Of a DNA stretch of 64,000 nucleotides, positions 41,837-49,736 are shown one piece after another. The stretch comes from Nesterenkonia halophila. GTDB lineage: Bacteria > Actinomycetota > Actinomycetes > Actinomycetales > Micrococcaceae. A model generated the notes under the pieces. It made no database searches. It had not been told where the DNA came from and saw nothing but the letters and a program-made list of their open reading frames with translations. Location of the stretch: assembly GCF_009467795.1 (NCBI RefSeq), contig NZ_WIAX01000008.1, positions 62,001 to 126,000 on the forward strand, read 5' to 3'. Within the stretch, counting starts at the first letter, position 1, and every line of letters begins with the position of its first letter. Made by a program: the position numbers and the translations under genes.

Positions 41837-43678
41837 TCAGGACTTCGGCGGTCGCAGACCCGGGAAGGTCGAGTAGACCGAGTCGGAGGTGTCCGTCAGT
41901 CGGCTCGGCCGGGAGGAGGACGACGGCGCCTCAGGTTCAGACGTCGTGTCCTCCTGCTCCTCCTGCCGCGACGGCTCGGCCGCGTCCTCCGGCTCCTCGG
42001 CGGGCTTGGAGCTCGGCGCCGGGAAGAAGCGCTTCTCCCGGGCCCGCCGGTCGGCGTCCTCGTCGGGGGCGATGGGAAGCTCCCCGGTGGTCGGTCCGGT
42101 GGTCTCGGTGGTCTCGGCGTTCTCAGCGGACTCGGCGGTGTGCTCCGGCTCCTCGGCGGCGACGGCGGGAAACGCCCCGGTGGGCTGCTCATCCGGGGCG
42201 AGGGCGGCGTCGCCGTTGTCGGGTGCGCCGGTGCCCGGCGGCGGAATCTCGCCGGTGGGCTGCTCCTCGGCCGCCGCAGGCTGCTGCGGGCGCGGCACCA
42301 GTGTCGTGTGCTGGGCACCTTCGTGCGCGACGGACGGCGAGGGCTCGGTGTCCGGCTCGGTGTCCGGTTCGCCGTCCAGCTCGGCGTCCGGTTCGGCGTC
42401 CGGTTCGGTGTCCGGTTCGGTGTCCGGTTCGGACTGCGGCCGGGGCTCGGCCGCCGGGGCGGCCGTCCCGGCGGAGGACTCGCCCGATTCCTCGCCCGAT
42501 TCCTCGCCCGCTTCCTCGTGCGGTGCGCCGTGCTCGGGCTCGTCGGCGCTGGCGTCGGTGATCACAGCCGGTTCGTCGTCGCCGACGCCGGAGTCGGACC
42601 AGTCGCCGGTGTCGGCCACTGTGGCCGCCGCCCCGGGGCGGGCCACCGGCTTCGAGTCCTGCGTCCCGGCGTGCCCGGTCTGGCCGGCCTGACCGCTCGC
42701 ACCGACCGGGTCGACGGCGTCGGTCGGCCCGCCGTCCGGCGAGCTCAGCGAGATCGGCTGTCCGCCGTGGGCGAGGACGTCCTCCTCCAGCTGGCGCAGC
42801 AGCTCGCGGGCCTCGTCGACCATCTCCTGGTTCTCGGTGGCGTGTCCGCGCACCAGCCACTGGGCCAGGGCGAACTCCGCCGAGAGCGCCGCCCGGCGCA
42901 TCAGGTGCGGGTCCGAGGGCCCCCGGCGGTGGGAGCGGTAGGCGGCCAGCACCGCGTCGGAGAACTCCACCTCCGGCGAGGCGGTCAGCCAGGCGAAGTC
43001 GGCGGCCGGGTCCCCGATGTGCAGGTCGGTCCAGCCGGTCACCGCAACCACGCGCTGCTCGTCGATCAGCAGAGCGTCCTCGTGCAGATCCCCGTGGGTG
43101 ACCGTCGGGGTGAAGTCCCAGAGCTCGCGCTCCTCCATGGCGTGCTCCCAGCGGCGCAGCAGCGTCGAGGGGATCTGGCCGGTGGTCGCGGCCTGGTCGA
43201 GCTCGTTGAGCCGGCGCTGGCGGAAGCGCTCGGCGGAGTAGCGCGGCAGGTCGGCGTCGTCGACGACGTTCTCGTCCAGGTCATGGATCGCGGCGATGGT
43301 GGCGCCGATGTCGTCGATCATCTCGGCCGGGCCGCGGTTGAGCTCCTCGAGCTCCGCCGAGTCCCCGGGCAGGTGGTTGTAGACGAAGGTGCGCAGCTCG
43401 CCGCGGCGGACGGCGCCGGCCACCGAGGGCAGCCGGAAGGGCAGCTCCGCCCGGATCCCGGTGGAGAAGCCGCGCAGCACCTGCAGCTCGGTCTCCAGGC
43501 GCATCGCGGCCTCCTGGTGCTGCGGCGAGCGCACGCGCCAGCGGCCGCCCTCGACGTCGACGACGATCGCCGAGGTGAAGTCCCGCGCATCGTCGGCGGC
43601 CGCGGCCACACCCGTGGGGGAGAGTCCCGGCACGGCGGCGGTGGCCATCGCCGCCAGCTCCATCGAAGTCCATCGCAC
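41837..43678 (-). CDS. Aminoglycoside/macrolide phosphotransferase-like protein with acidic repeat tail
   Basis: A 613-residue protein in two parts. Residues 1-310 form an APH-type kinase: MELAAMATAAVPGL, TFVYNHLPG, the catalytic loop VTHGDLHEDALLID near 200 and GWTDLHIGDPAADFAWL, where the Mg-binding Asp follows. Residues 310-613 are a disordered Glu/Asp/Pro/Ala/Thr tail with direct repeats of EPDTEPDTEPDAE type, ending in a basic patch and TFPGLRPPKS. The GTG at 43678 is 7 bases from a TACGCT -10 box, so the mRNA is leaderless; relatives begin at this point too. Similar proteins are conserved near adnAB/uvrD2 in Actinobacteria. Substrate unknown; a resistance role is not implied. Confidence 0.82.
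   Translation of the reverse strand: MRWTSMELAAMATAAVPGLSPTGVAAAADDARDFTSAIVVDVEGGRWRVRSPQHQEAAMRLETELQVLRGFSTGIRAELPFRLPSVAGAVRRGELRTFVYNHLPGDSAELEELNRGPAEMIDDIGATIAAIHDLDENVVDDADLPRYSAERFRQRRLNELDQAATTGQIPSTLLRRWEHAMEERELWDFTPTVTHGDLHEDALLIDEQRVVAVTGWTDLHIGDPAADFAWLTASPEVEFSDAVLAAYRSHRRGPSDPHLMRRAALSAEFALAQWLVRGHATENQEMVDEARELLRQLEEDVLAHGGQPISLSSPDGGPTDAVDPVGASGQAGQTGHAGTQDSKPVARPGAAATVADTGDWSDSGVGDDEPAVITDASADEPEHGAPHEEAGEESGEESGESSAGTAAPAAEPRPQSEPDTEPDTEPDAEPDAELDGEPDTEPDTEPSPSVAHEGAQHTTLVPRPQQPAAAEEQPTGEIPPPGTGAPDNGDAALAPDEQPTGAFPAVAAEEPEHTAESAENAETTETTGPTTGELPIAPDEDADRRAREKRFFPAPSSKPAEEPEDAAEPSRQEEQEDTTSEPEAPSSSSRPSRLTDTSDSVYSTFPGLRPPKS
42342..42433. repeat. 12-bp tandem repeat inside the phosphotransferase tail
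   Basis: About 7.5 copies of a 12-base unit (consensus GGTTCGGTGTCC on the plus strand) encode a four-residue unit such as EPDT/EPDA on the minus strand. A second short run of 12-base repeats (CGCCCGATTCCT-like) is at about 42480-42515. Such runs vary in copy number by slippage. Confidence 0.8.
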
Positions 43679-43685
43679 GCACCCC

Positions 43686-43691
43686 AGCGTA
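43686..43691 (-). promoter_or_regulatory. -10 box of a leaderless promoter for the phosphotransferase gene
   Basis: On the minus strand TACGCT ends 7 bases before the GTG at 43678. Confidence 0.5.
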
Positions 43692-43866
43692 TGGGACGTC
43701 ACCGGCGACGGCACGATGGGCCACGGTGTTTCCCCGAAATCGCCTCCCCGGCGGCGGTCCCGCGGCAGTCGACGGCGCGCCGCGGACGCGGACCATCCGG
43801 GTGGCCGTCCGGGAGGCGGTCCAGGAGGCGGTCCGGGAGTGCGCCCGGGCTGGAAGAATCGCAGGC

Positions 43867-44856
43867 ATGAGCGACTCTGCCGTGCCCGCGGACTCCTGGA
43901 TGCGCCGCCGCCAGGTGCCGCTGTACGTCGCCGCGCTGGTGGTCGGCGCCGTCGTCGGGCTGGCCGTGCCGTCGCTGGCCGTCGTCGCCGAGGTGCTCGT
44001 CCACCCGGTGCTGGGGGTGCTGCTCTACGCGACCTTCCTGGAGGTCCCGGCGGCCGCCGTCGGGCGTGCCGTGCGCGACCGACGCTTCCTCGCCGCGGCG
44101 CTGGGCGTCAATCTGCTGCTCGTCCCGCCGGTGGTGTGGCTGCTCTCCCGGCCCGTCGCCGACGATCCGGCGGTGCTGCTCGGCGTGCTCTTCGTGCTGC
44201 TGACCCCGTGCGTGGACTACGTCGTGGTCTTCGCCGGGTTGGCCGGGGGCGCGCAGGAGCGGCTGCTGGCGATCACGCCGCTGCTGATGATCGGGCAGAT
44301 GGCGCTGCTGCCGCCGGCGCTGTGGCTGCTCGCCGGGCCGCAGGCGCTGGCCACGTTGTCTCCGGAGCCCTTCCTCGCCGCCTTCGTGCTGCTGATCGTG
44401 CTGCCGCTGGCGGCGGCCTGGATCACCCAGGCCGCCGCGCGGCGCACGCGGCCGGCGGCGGCGCTGGAGCAGGCCGGATCCGGGGCGATGGTGCCGCTGA
44501 TGATGCTCACCCTGGCGACGGTCGTGGTCTCGCAGATCGCCGCCGTCGCCGATCAGCTCGCCGCCCTGCTGCAGGTGATCCCGCTCTATGTGCTCTTCGC
44601 AGCGATCATGGTCGTCCTCGGCCTGGCCGTCGGGCGGCTGGCCGGCATGGACGTCGCCGGCCGGCGGGCGGTGATCTTCTCCGGGGCGACGCGCAACTCG
44701 CTGGTCGTGCTGCCGCTGGTGCTCGCGCTGCCGGACCGGTTCGCGCTCGCCGCACTGGTGGTGGTGACCCAGACCCTGGTCGAGCTGGTGCTCCTGGTGC
44801 TCATGGTCCGGGCGGTGCCGCGGCTGGTGCCGCAGCGCCTCAGGGGCAGGGGATGA
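43867..44856 (+). CDS. ACR3/BASS-superfamily transporter (arsenic resistance or bile acid:Na+ symporter type)
   Basis: A 329-residue protein with about ten membrane helices. VLFVLLTPCVDYVVVFAGLAGG near residues 108-129 matches the conserved TPC.D segment of ACR3 arsenite exporters, and SGATRNSLVVLPLVLALP near 275-292 matches the later ACR3 signature. ACR3 uses the conserved Cys in TPC for arsenite, present here. However, no arsR, arsC or arsT gene is adjacent and the protein is shorter than many ACR3s, so another anion or organic substrate is possible. The ATG at 43867 has GGAAG upstream. The 3' end overlaps a small gene on the other strand by 17 bases. Confidence 0.8.
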   Translation: MSDSAVPADSWMRRRQVPLYVAALVVGAVVGLAVPSLAVVAEVLVHPVLGVLLYATFLEVPAAAVGRAVRDRRFLAAALGVNLLLVPPVVWLLSRPVADDPAVLLGVLFVLLTPCVDYVVVFAGLAGGAQERLLAITPLLMIGQMALLPPALWLLAGPQALATLSPEPFLAAFVLLIVLPLAAAWITQAAARRTRPAAALEQAGSGAMVPLMMLTLATVVVSQIAAVADQLAALLQVIPLYVLFAAIMVVLGLAVGRLAGMDVAGRRAVIFSGATRNSLVVLPLVLALPDRFALAALVVVTQTLVELVLLVLMVRAVPRLVPQRLRGRG

Positions 44857-44929
44857 CCCAGCAGTAGAACGGGTCGCCGGCGGCGGTCACAGTGGACAGC
44901 AGGGTGGCCACAGATGTCAGGAGGTTCAT
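44840..44929 (-). CDS. 29-residue cysteine-containing small peptide
   Basis: A tiny reading frame with an excellent ribosome-binding site (GGAGAGG, 7 bases before the ATG at 44929). The peptide starts MNLLTSVATLLSTVTAAG, an amphipathic hydrophobic helix, and ends DPFYCWVIPCP with two cysteines four residues apart. Codon third positions fit real coding. It overlaps the end of the transporter gene in antisense and is divergent from an orphan sensor kinase 240 bases away. Two 10-base direct repeats lie in its upstream region. It could be a signalling or membrane-active peptide, or a small membrane-anchored regulator. No family recognised. Confidence 0.55.
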   Translation of the reverse strand: MNLLTSVATLLSTVTAAGDPFYCWVIPCP

Positions 44930-44971
44930 CGGACCTCTCCTCTCTGGGGATGCGAGTGCGATGGCGAGACG

Positions 44972-44994
44972 GTCAGTCTCCGGTGTCAGTCTCC
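44972..44994. repeat. Direct repeat GTCAGTCTCC in the peptide/kinase intergenic region
   Basis: Two exact 10-base copies (44972-44981 and 44985-44994) with 3 bases between lie upstream of the small peptide gene. A 13-base period could be the binding site of a response regulator. The rest of the 44930-45105 gap shows no gene I can support. Confidence 0.5.
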
Positions 44995-45105
44995 TGCAGG
45001 ACGGTGACGGGGACCAGACCTGTCGGCTCCCGTCGGGTGACCGGCAGGTGACGATCCGGCGGCCCGACGGCGGCGATCGATGCCGGTGTCGTCGCCGACG
45101 GTGCG

Positions 45106-45111
45106 TAGGAT
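45106..45111 (+). promoter_or_regulatory. -10 box for the leader ORF and sensor kinase
   Basis: TAGGAT ends 7 bases before the GTG at 45119, the exact spacing of other leaderless starts in this window. Confidence 0.5.
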
Positions 45112-45118
45112 GCCTGCT

Positions 45119-45169
45119 GTGATCCCGGAGACGACCGCCGCGCCGGAGAAGCCGAGGAAGGGCCGCTGA
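45119..45169 (+). CDS. Putative 16-residue leaderless leader peptide of the sensor kinase
   Basis: GTG at 45119 opens a frame reading (M)IPETTAAPEKPRKGR and stopping at 45167-45169 in a TGATG overlap with the kinase ATG. The position relative to TAGGAT implies ribosomes load on it as a leaderless message and may reinitiate on the kinase. An ATG at 45110 in the same frame would lie inside the -10 box. It may be a coupling device with no function as a peptide. Confidence 0.35.
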   Translation: MIPETTAAPEKPRKGR

Positions 45170-46350
45170 TGGACCCTGTGCTGCCCCGCATCGGCCGCTC
45201 GCTGCGCCGCCATCTCAGCGCGCCGCCGCTGAGCTGGCGCACCCGACTGATCATCTGGGGATTCCTGGTCGCGTATCTCGCGCTCGAGCTCGCCTCGGCG
45301 CTGGGCATGTTCGGCGAGAACACCGCCGGCGTCGGCCGGGACGGCTTCGCCGAGGTCGCCGTGGTCGGGCTGCTGATCGTGCTGGCCTCGCTCTCCGCGC
45401 CGGCCGGGACGCTGCTGATGTTCGTCTTCGCCTTCGGCACGGTGACCGACTGGTACCCGATGAACTTTGCGATGGGCTTCGTGTTCATCGCGGCCTGCCT
45501 GACGCGCACCGCGACCTGGGGCTTCACCTGCTTCAGCGCCGTCCTCTATCTGGGCTGGGCGACGACGGTGCTGCTGACCGGCCATCCCGTCGCCGTCGCG
45601 CTGGTCTCCTTCTTCCTGGTGCTGCTCGGCACCACCATCGGCTGGTACTTCCGCGCCCACGACGCCCGGGTGCGGCGGATCGTGCAGGACCTGGACCGCC
45701 AGGCCGAGATCCGTGAGGAGGCCGTCGCCGCCGAGCGCCGGCGGATCGCCTCGGAGATGCACGACGTCGTCGCCCACGGGATGACGGTGGTGGCCATGCA
45801 GTGCTCGGTGCTGGAGACGCTCGACGAGCCCGAGGCCCGCCGCTCGGTGCAGCGCACCATCCGGGAGGCGGCCGGCCAGTCGCTGGTGGATCTGCGGCGG
45901 CTGCTGGTCGCGCTGCACGGCAGCCAGCGGTCCGACGGCGAGGACGCGCCCGACGGCGGCGAGGGCCTGGACGCGCTGCGGCGCTTCGGCGAGCGGCTCG
46001 AGGAGGGCGGCTACACCGTGCGGCTGCGCCTCGAGGCGCCCGAGGACCTGCAGCGCTCGCTGGAGCTGACCGTGCTGCGGGTGGTCCAGGAGTCGGTGAC
46101 CAACATCCTCAAGCACGGCCCGGGCGAGGGCGAGGTGTCCCTGGAGGTCGTCGCCGAGGTCGGGCAGGTGCGCGTCGAGATCTCCAGCCCGATCCCGGAG
46201 CAGCAGGCGGAGCGCAACACCGCCGGCGCCGGGATGGGGCTGGCCGGCATGGAGGAGCGTCTGCGGGTCTTCGAGGGCACGCTGGGCTGGGGCCCGGCCG
46301 ACGGACGCTGGCTGGTCTCGGCGACGCTGCCGCTGCGCGGACAGGGCTGA
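45169..46350 (+). CDS. Sensor histidine kinase, NarL/LiaS-type (HisKA_3), no adjacent regulator
   Basis: A 393-residue membrane kinase. Residues 20-165 hold about five hydrophobic segments and no large extracellular domain, as in kinases that sense membrane signals. The phosphorylated His198 is in RRRIASEMHDVVAHGM (HisKA_3), followed by a HATPase with QESVTNILKHG near 310 and GAGMGLAGMEERL near 350. It should phosphorylate a NarL-type response regulator, yet none is on either side: upstream is the small peptide gene, downstream nudC. GAAGGG lies before the ATG. The missing partner may be elsewhere in the genome. Confidence 0.88.
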   Translation: MDPVLPRIGRSLRRHLSAPPLSWRTRLIIWGFLVAYLALELASALGMFGENTAGVGRDGFAEVAVVGLLIVLASLSAPAGTLLMFVFAFGTVTDWYPMNFAMGFVFIAACLTRTATWGFTCFSAVLYLGWATTVLLTGHPVAVALVSFFLVLLGTTIGWYFRAHDARVRRIVQDLDRQAEIREEAVAAERRRIASEMHDVVAHGMTVVAMQCSVLETLDEPEARRSVQRTIREAAGQSLVDLRRLLVALHGSQRSDGEDAPDGGEGLDALRRFGERLEEGGYTVRLRLEAPEDLQRSLELTVLRVVQESVTNILKHGPGEGEVSLEVVAEVGQVRVEISSPIPEQQAERNTAGAGMGLAGMEERLRVFEGTLGWGPADGRWLVSATLPLRGQG

Positions 46351-46466
46351 GACGCCGGACGGCCGGCGCGCGACGAGGCGCCGACGAGCCGATCCGCCGC
46401 GGTCCTGCACAGTGGCCGGCTCCTGCGCAGCTGCCCTCCGGATGCGTCGGGGGCGCATCGGAGCGA

Positions 46467-46472
46467 TACGCT
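46467..46472 (+). promoter_or_regulatory. -10 box of a leaderless promoter for nudC
   Basis: TACGCT ends 7 bases before the nudC ATG. GGAGG at 46473-46477 is too close to the start to be a normal Shine-Dalgarno. Confidence 0.5.
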
Positions 46473-46479
46473 GGAGGAC

Positions 46480-47535
46480 ATGCACGTCGTCAGCTCGGCC
46501 CTCGATGAAGGCCCTCTCGCTCTGCCGCAGACCGGCCATCGGATCGACCGGCACGACGCCGACCGGCAGTGCGAGGACTGGCTGGCCGAGGTCTGGCGGC
46601 ACCCCGGGACGCGGGTGCTGCGGGTGGTCGACGACCGGGTGCGCCGCACCGCCGACGGTGCGCGGCCGGTGCTGGAGCCGGCGCGCGGCGAGCTGCCGGA
46701 CGGGACCGTCTATCTGGGCGAGGTGGACGCCGCCGATCTCGCCGCCGACGCGTCCGGCGGCGTCCACGTCGTCGCCGTCGAGGAGCCGGAGGACGACCAC
46801 GCCGACGCCGCCGCGGAGATGGTCTCGACGATCATGCTGCGCCGCGACGCCGCCGAGCTGGCCGCCGTCGACGCCGGGCTGCTCACCCAGGCCGTCGCGA
46901 TCCTCGCCTGGCATCGTGCCGCGGGCTTCTGCACCGCCTGCGGAGCGGCCACCGAGATCCGCAGCTCCGGCTGGATGCGTGTCTGTCCGCAGTGCGGCGC
47001 CCAGTCCTTCCCGCGCACCGATCCGGCGGTGATCACCGCCGTCGTCGACCGCGACGACCGGCTGCTGCTGGGCTCGGCGGTGCGCTGGGACGCCTCCCGC
47101 TACTCGACCTTCGCCGGATTCGTCGAGGCCGGCGAATCGGTCGAGCAGGCCGTCGCCCGCGAAGTCGCCGAGGAGGCCGGCGTCGACGTCGTCGAGGTCC
47201 GCTACCTGGGCTCGCAGTCCTGGCCGTTCCCGCGCTCGCTGATGCTGGGACATCTGGCGGTGGTCGACGACGCCGAGCGCGCCGTCGCCGACCGCGAGGA
47301 GATCCGCCATGTCCGCTGGTTCACCCGCGAGGAGCTCGCCGCCGAGACCGCCGCCGGCCGGATCGGGCTGCCGCCGCGCTCGTCGATCTCCCGGGCGCTG
47401 ATCGAGCACTGGCACGGCGGCCGGATCGAGGACGCCGATCCGCGCACCGGCCCGCAGCCGGCGTCCCGCAGCCGAGACGGCAGCCGATACAGCAGCCGAG
47501 ACCACCGACGAGACGAAGGGGGCGATCGCCGATGA
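46480..47535 (+). CDS. nudC: NAD+ diphosphatase / NAD-decapping Nudix hydrolase
   Basis: A 351-residue NudC. A zinc ribbon of four cysteines (CTACG and CPQCG, near residues 149-172) precedes the Nudix box GFVEAGESVEQAVAREVAEEAGV near 212-234 and the NudC-specific SQSWPFPRSLMLG near 246. It hydrolyses NAD(H) to NMN(H) and AMP and can remove NAD caps from RNA. The C-terminal 30 residues are an Arg/Ser/Asp-rich tail. Its stop overlaps the uvrD2 ATG, the same pairing as in mycobacteria, which suggests a shared stress or repair setting. Confidence 0.95.
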   Translation: MHVVSSALDEGPLALPQTGHRIDRHDADRQCEDWLAEVWRHPGTRVLRVVDDRVRRTADGARPVLEPARGELPDGTVYLGEVDAADLAADASGGVHVVAVEEPEDDHADAAAEMVSTIMLRRDAAELAAVDAGLLTQAVAILAWHRAAGFCTACGAATEIRSSGWMRVCPQCGAQSFPRTDPAVITAVVDRDDRLLLGSAVRWDASRYSTFAGFVEAGESVEQAVAREVAEEAGVDVVEVRYLGSQSWPFPRSLMLGHLAVVDDAERAVADREEIRHVRWFTREELAAETAAGRIGLPPRSSISRALIEHWHGGRIEDADPRTGPQPASRSRDGSRYSSRDHRRDEGGDRR

Positions 47536-49712
47536 CGGCGTCCGCGCAGCCCGCAGGAGCAGACGCGCAGGCGGCACAGCCGCCGGAGGCGGTGCTCGCC
47601 GGACTCGACGACGAGCAGCGCGAGGCCGCGGCGACGCTCACCGGACCGCTGTGCATCCTCGCCGGCGCCGGCACCGGCAAGACCCGGGCGATCACCCACC
47701 GCATCGCCTACGGGGTCCGCTCCGGGGTCTACGACCCGCATCGGCTGCTGGCGGTGACCTTCACCGCCCGCGCGGCCGCCGAGATGCGCTCGCGGCTGAA
47801 CTCGCTGGGCGCCCCCGGAGTGCAGGCGCGGACCTTCCACGCCGCCGCGCTGCGCCAGCTGCAGTACTTCTGGCCGATGGCCATCGGCGGGACGATGCCC
47901 GAGATCCTCGACCACAAGGTGCGGCTGCTCTCCGAGGCCGCCCGGCGGCTGCACATCACCACCGACCGGGCCGCGCTGCGCGATCTGGCCTCTGAGATCG
48001 AATGGGCCAAAGTCTCCACGCTGACGCCGGACTCGTACCTGGAGGTCGCCGCCGGCCGCGCCGAGCCCGGGGGAGTGGACCACCGCACCTTCGCCAAGCT
48101 GTACCAGTCCTATGAGGACGTGAAGCTGGACAAGCACCTGATCGACTTCGAGGACGTGCTGCTGCTGATGGTCGGCATCCTCGAGGACGACGAGCGCGTC
48201 GCCGCCCAGGTCCGCCAGCAGTACCGGCACTTCGTCGTCGACGAGTACCAGGACGTCTCGCCGCTGCAGCACCGGCTGCTCGACCTCTGGCTCGGCGGCC
48301 GCGACGAGCTCTGCGTGGTCGGCGACGCCGCCCAGACCATCTACTCCTTCACCGGCGCGACGCCGTCGTACCTGCTGGAGTTCACCCGCCGGCACCCCGA
48401 GGCGAAGGTGGTCAAGCTCGTCCGCGACTACCGCTCCACGCCGGAGGTGGTCCAGCTGGCCAACGGGCTGCTGACCGACCGCACCCGCGAGCAGGCGAGC
48501 CTGCAGGCGCGCAGCCGCGACACCGGCGAGACGGTGCCGGCCTGGCCGGACCCGCTGCGGCTGGTCTCGCAGCGCGAGCACGGCCCGGACCCGCAGATCA
48601 CCCTGCACGATGACGACGACTCCGAGGCCGCCTGGATCGCCGACCAGATCGCCGGGCTGCAACGCTCGGGAGTCTCGCTGGGCGAGGTCGCGGTGCTCTA
48701 CCGCACCAACGGCCAGTCCCAGGCGATCGAGCAGGCGCTGGCCAAGGTCGGAGTCTCCTATCAGCTGCGCGGCTCCGAACGGTTCTTCTCCCGGCGCGAG
48801 GTCCGCGAGGCGATCGCGGCGCTGCGCACCTCCTCGCTGGTGGCCGAGTCCGAGGAATCGGTGCCCAAGACCGTCCGCGACATCCTCTCCGCCCACGGCT
48901 GGCGGCGCGAGGCCCCGGAGTCCACCGGCGCGGTGCGCGAGCGTTGGGAGTCGATGGCCGCGCTGGTCTCGCTGGCCGACCAGCTCGACGCCGAGCGCGA
49001 GGACTTCACCATGCGCCAGTTCCTCGCCGAGCTGGAGGAGCGCTCGGCCGCCCAGCACGCCCCGACGGTGGAGGGCGTCACGCTGGCCTCGCTGCACTCG
49101 GCCAAGGGACTGGAGTGGGACGCGGTGTTCCTCGCCGGGCTCTCCGAGGGGCTGATGCCGATCACCTTCGCCAAGGAGCAGCGCGAGATCGACGAGGAGC
49201 GGCGGCTGCTCTACGTGGGCATCACCCGTGCGCGGAAGTACCTGAGCCTCTCCTCGGCCCGGTCGCGGCACAGCGGCGGCCGCGGGCGGCGCAGCCCTTC
49301 GCGGTTCCTGCGCCCGTTGCGCCGCGAGCTCGGGCTGGAGGAGCCGACGCGGAAGATCGCGCCGTCCTCGGGACGGACGAATCCGAATTCGCGGGTGCGG
49401 AAGTCGACGGCGACCTGCTCGAGCTGCGGGGAGGTGCTGACCACCGGCACCGAGGTGAAGCGGCGGCGCTGTGCGGACTGCCCGGCCCGCTACGACGAGG
49501 AGCTCTTCGAGCGGCTGCGCCAGTGGCGGGCCGAGCAGGCGCAGAGCCTCGAGGTGCCGGCCTTCGTGGTCTTCACCGACGCCACTCTGGAGGTCATCGC
49601 CGAGCGGCGCCCGACCACCCGCGCCGAGCTCCTCGAGGTCCCCGGTGTGGGGGAGCGGAAGTTGGAGAAGCACGGCGAGGCGCTGCGTGCGGTGCTCGAG
49701 GGCCGCGGCTGA
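47532..49712 (+). CDS. uvrD2: ATP-dependent DNA helicase UvrD2
   Basis: A 726-residue SF1A 3'-5' helicase. Walker A AGAGTGKTR near 44-52, TFTARAAAEM, motif II VDEYQD near 238, VGDAAQTIYSFTGA, LVRDYRSTPEVVQLAN, SLHSAKGLEWDAVFLAG near 515 and VGITRARKYL. The C-terminus has the tetracysteine CSSC...CADC zinc-like module near 638-658 and then an HRDC domain (VPAFVVFTDATLEVIAERRP), the two features that define actinobacterial UvrD2. The ATG overlaps the nudC stop. It converges with the M48 gene with 18 bases between. Confidence 0.95.
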   Translation: MTASAQPAGADAQAAQPPEAVLAGLDDEQREAAATLTGPLCILAGAGTGKTRAITHRIAYGVRSGVYDPHRLLAVTFTARAAAEMRSRLNSLGAPGVQARTFHAAALRQLQYFWPMAIGGTMPEILDHKVRLLSEAARRLHITTDRAALRDLASEIEWAKVSTLTPDSYLEVAAGRAEPGGVDHRTFAKLYQSYEDVKLDKHLIDFEDVLLLMVGILEDDERVAAQVRQQYRHFVVDEYQDVSPLQHRLLDLWLGGRDELCVVGDAAQTIYSFTGATPSYLLEFTRRHPEAKVVKLVRDYRSTPEVVQLANGLLTDRTREQASLQARSRDTGETVPAWPDPLRLVSQREHGPDPQITLHDDDDSEAAWIADQIAGLQRSGVSLGEVAVLYRTNGQSQAIEQALAKVGVSYQLRGSERFFSRREVREAIAALRTSSLVAESEESVPKTVRDILSAHGWRREAPESTGAVRERWESMAALVSLADQLDAEREDFTMRQFLAELEERSAAQHAPTVEGVTLASLHSAKGLEWDAVFLAGLSEGLMPITFAKEQREIDEERRLLYVGITRARKYLSLSSARSRHSGGRGRRSPSRFLRPLRRELGLEEPTRKIAPSSGRTNPNSRVRKSTATCSSCGEVLTTGTEVKRRRCADCPARYDEELFERLRQWRAEQAQSLEVPAFVVFTDATLEVIAERRPTTRAELLEVPGVGERKLEKHGEALRAVLEGRG

Positions 49713-49736
49713 GCTGATCGCGCGGGCCGCTCAGCC
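49707..49736. terminator. Weak convergent hairpin at uvrD2/M48 stops
   Basis: GGCTGAG (49707-49713) and CTCAGCC (49730-49736) form a 7-bp stem that includes both stop codons, with a 16-base loop. Possibly a terminator for both genes; weak. Confidence 0.3.

Noticed and set aside
42342-42433. Tandem repeat as a CRISPR array
   Set aside because: Units are 12 bases with no unique spacers and lie inside a coding frame.
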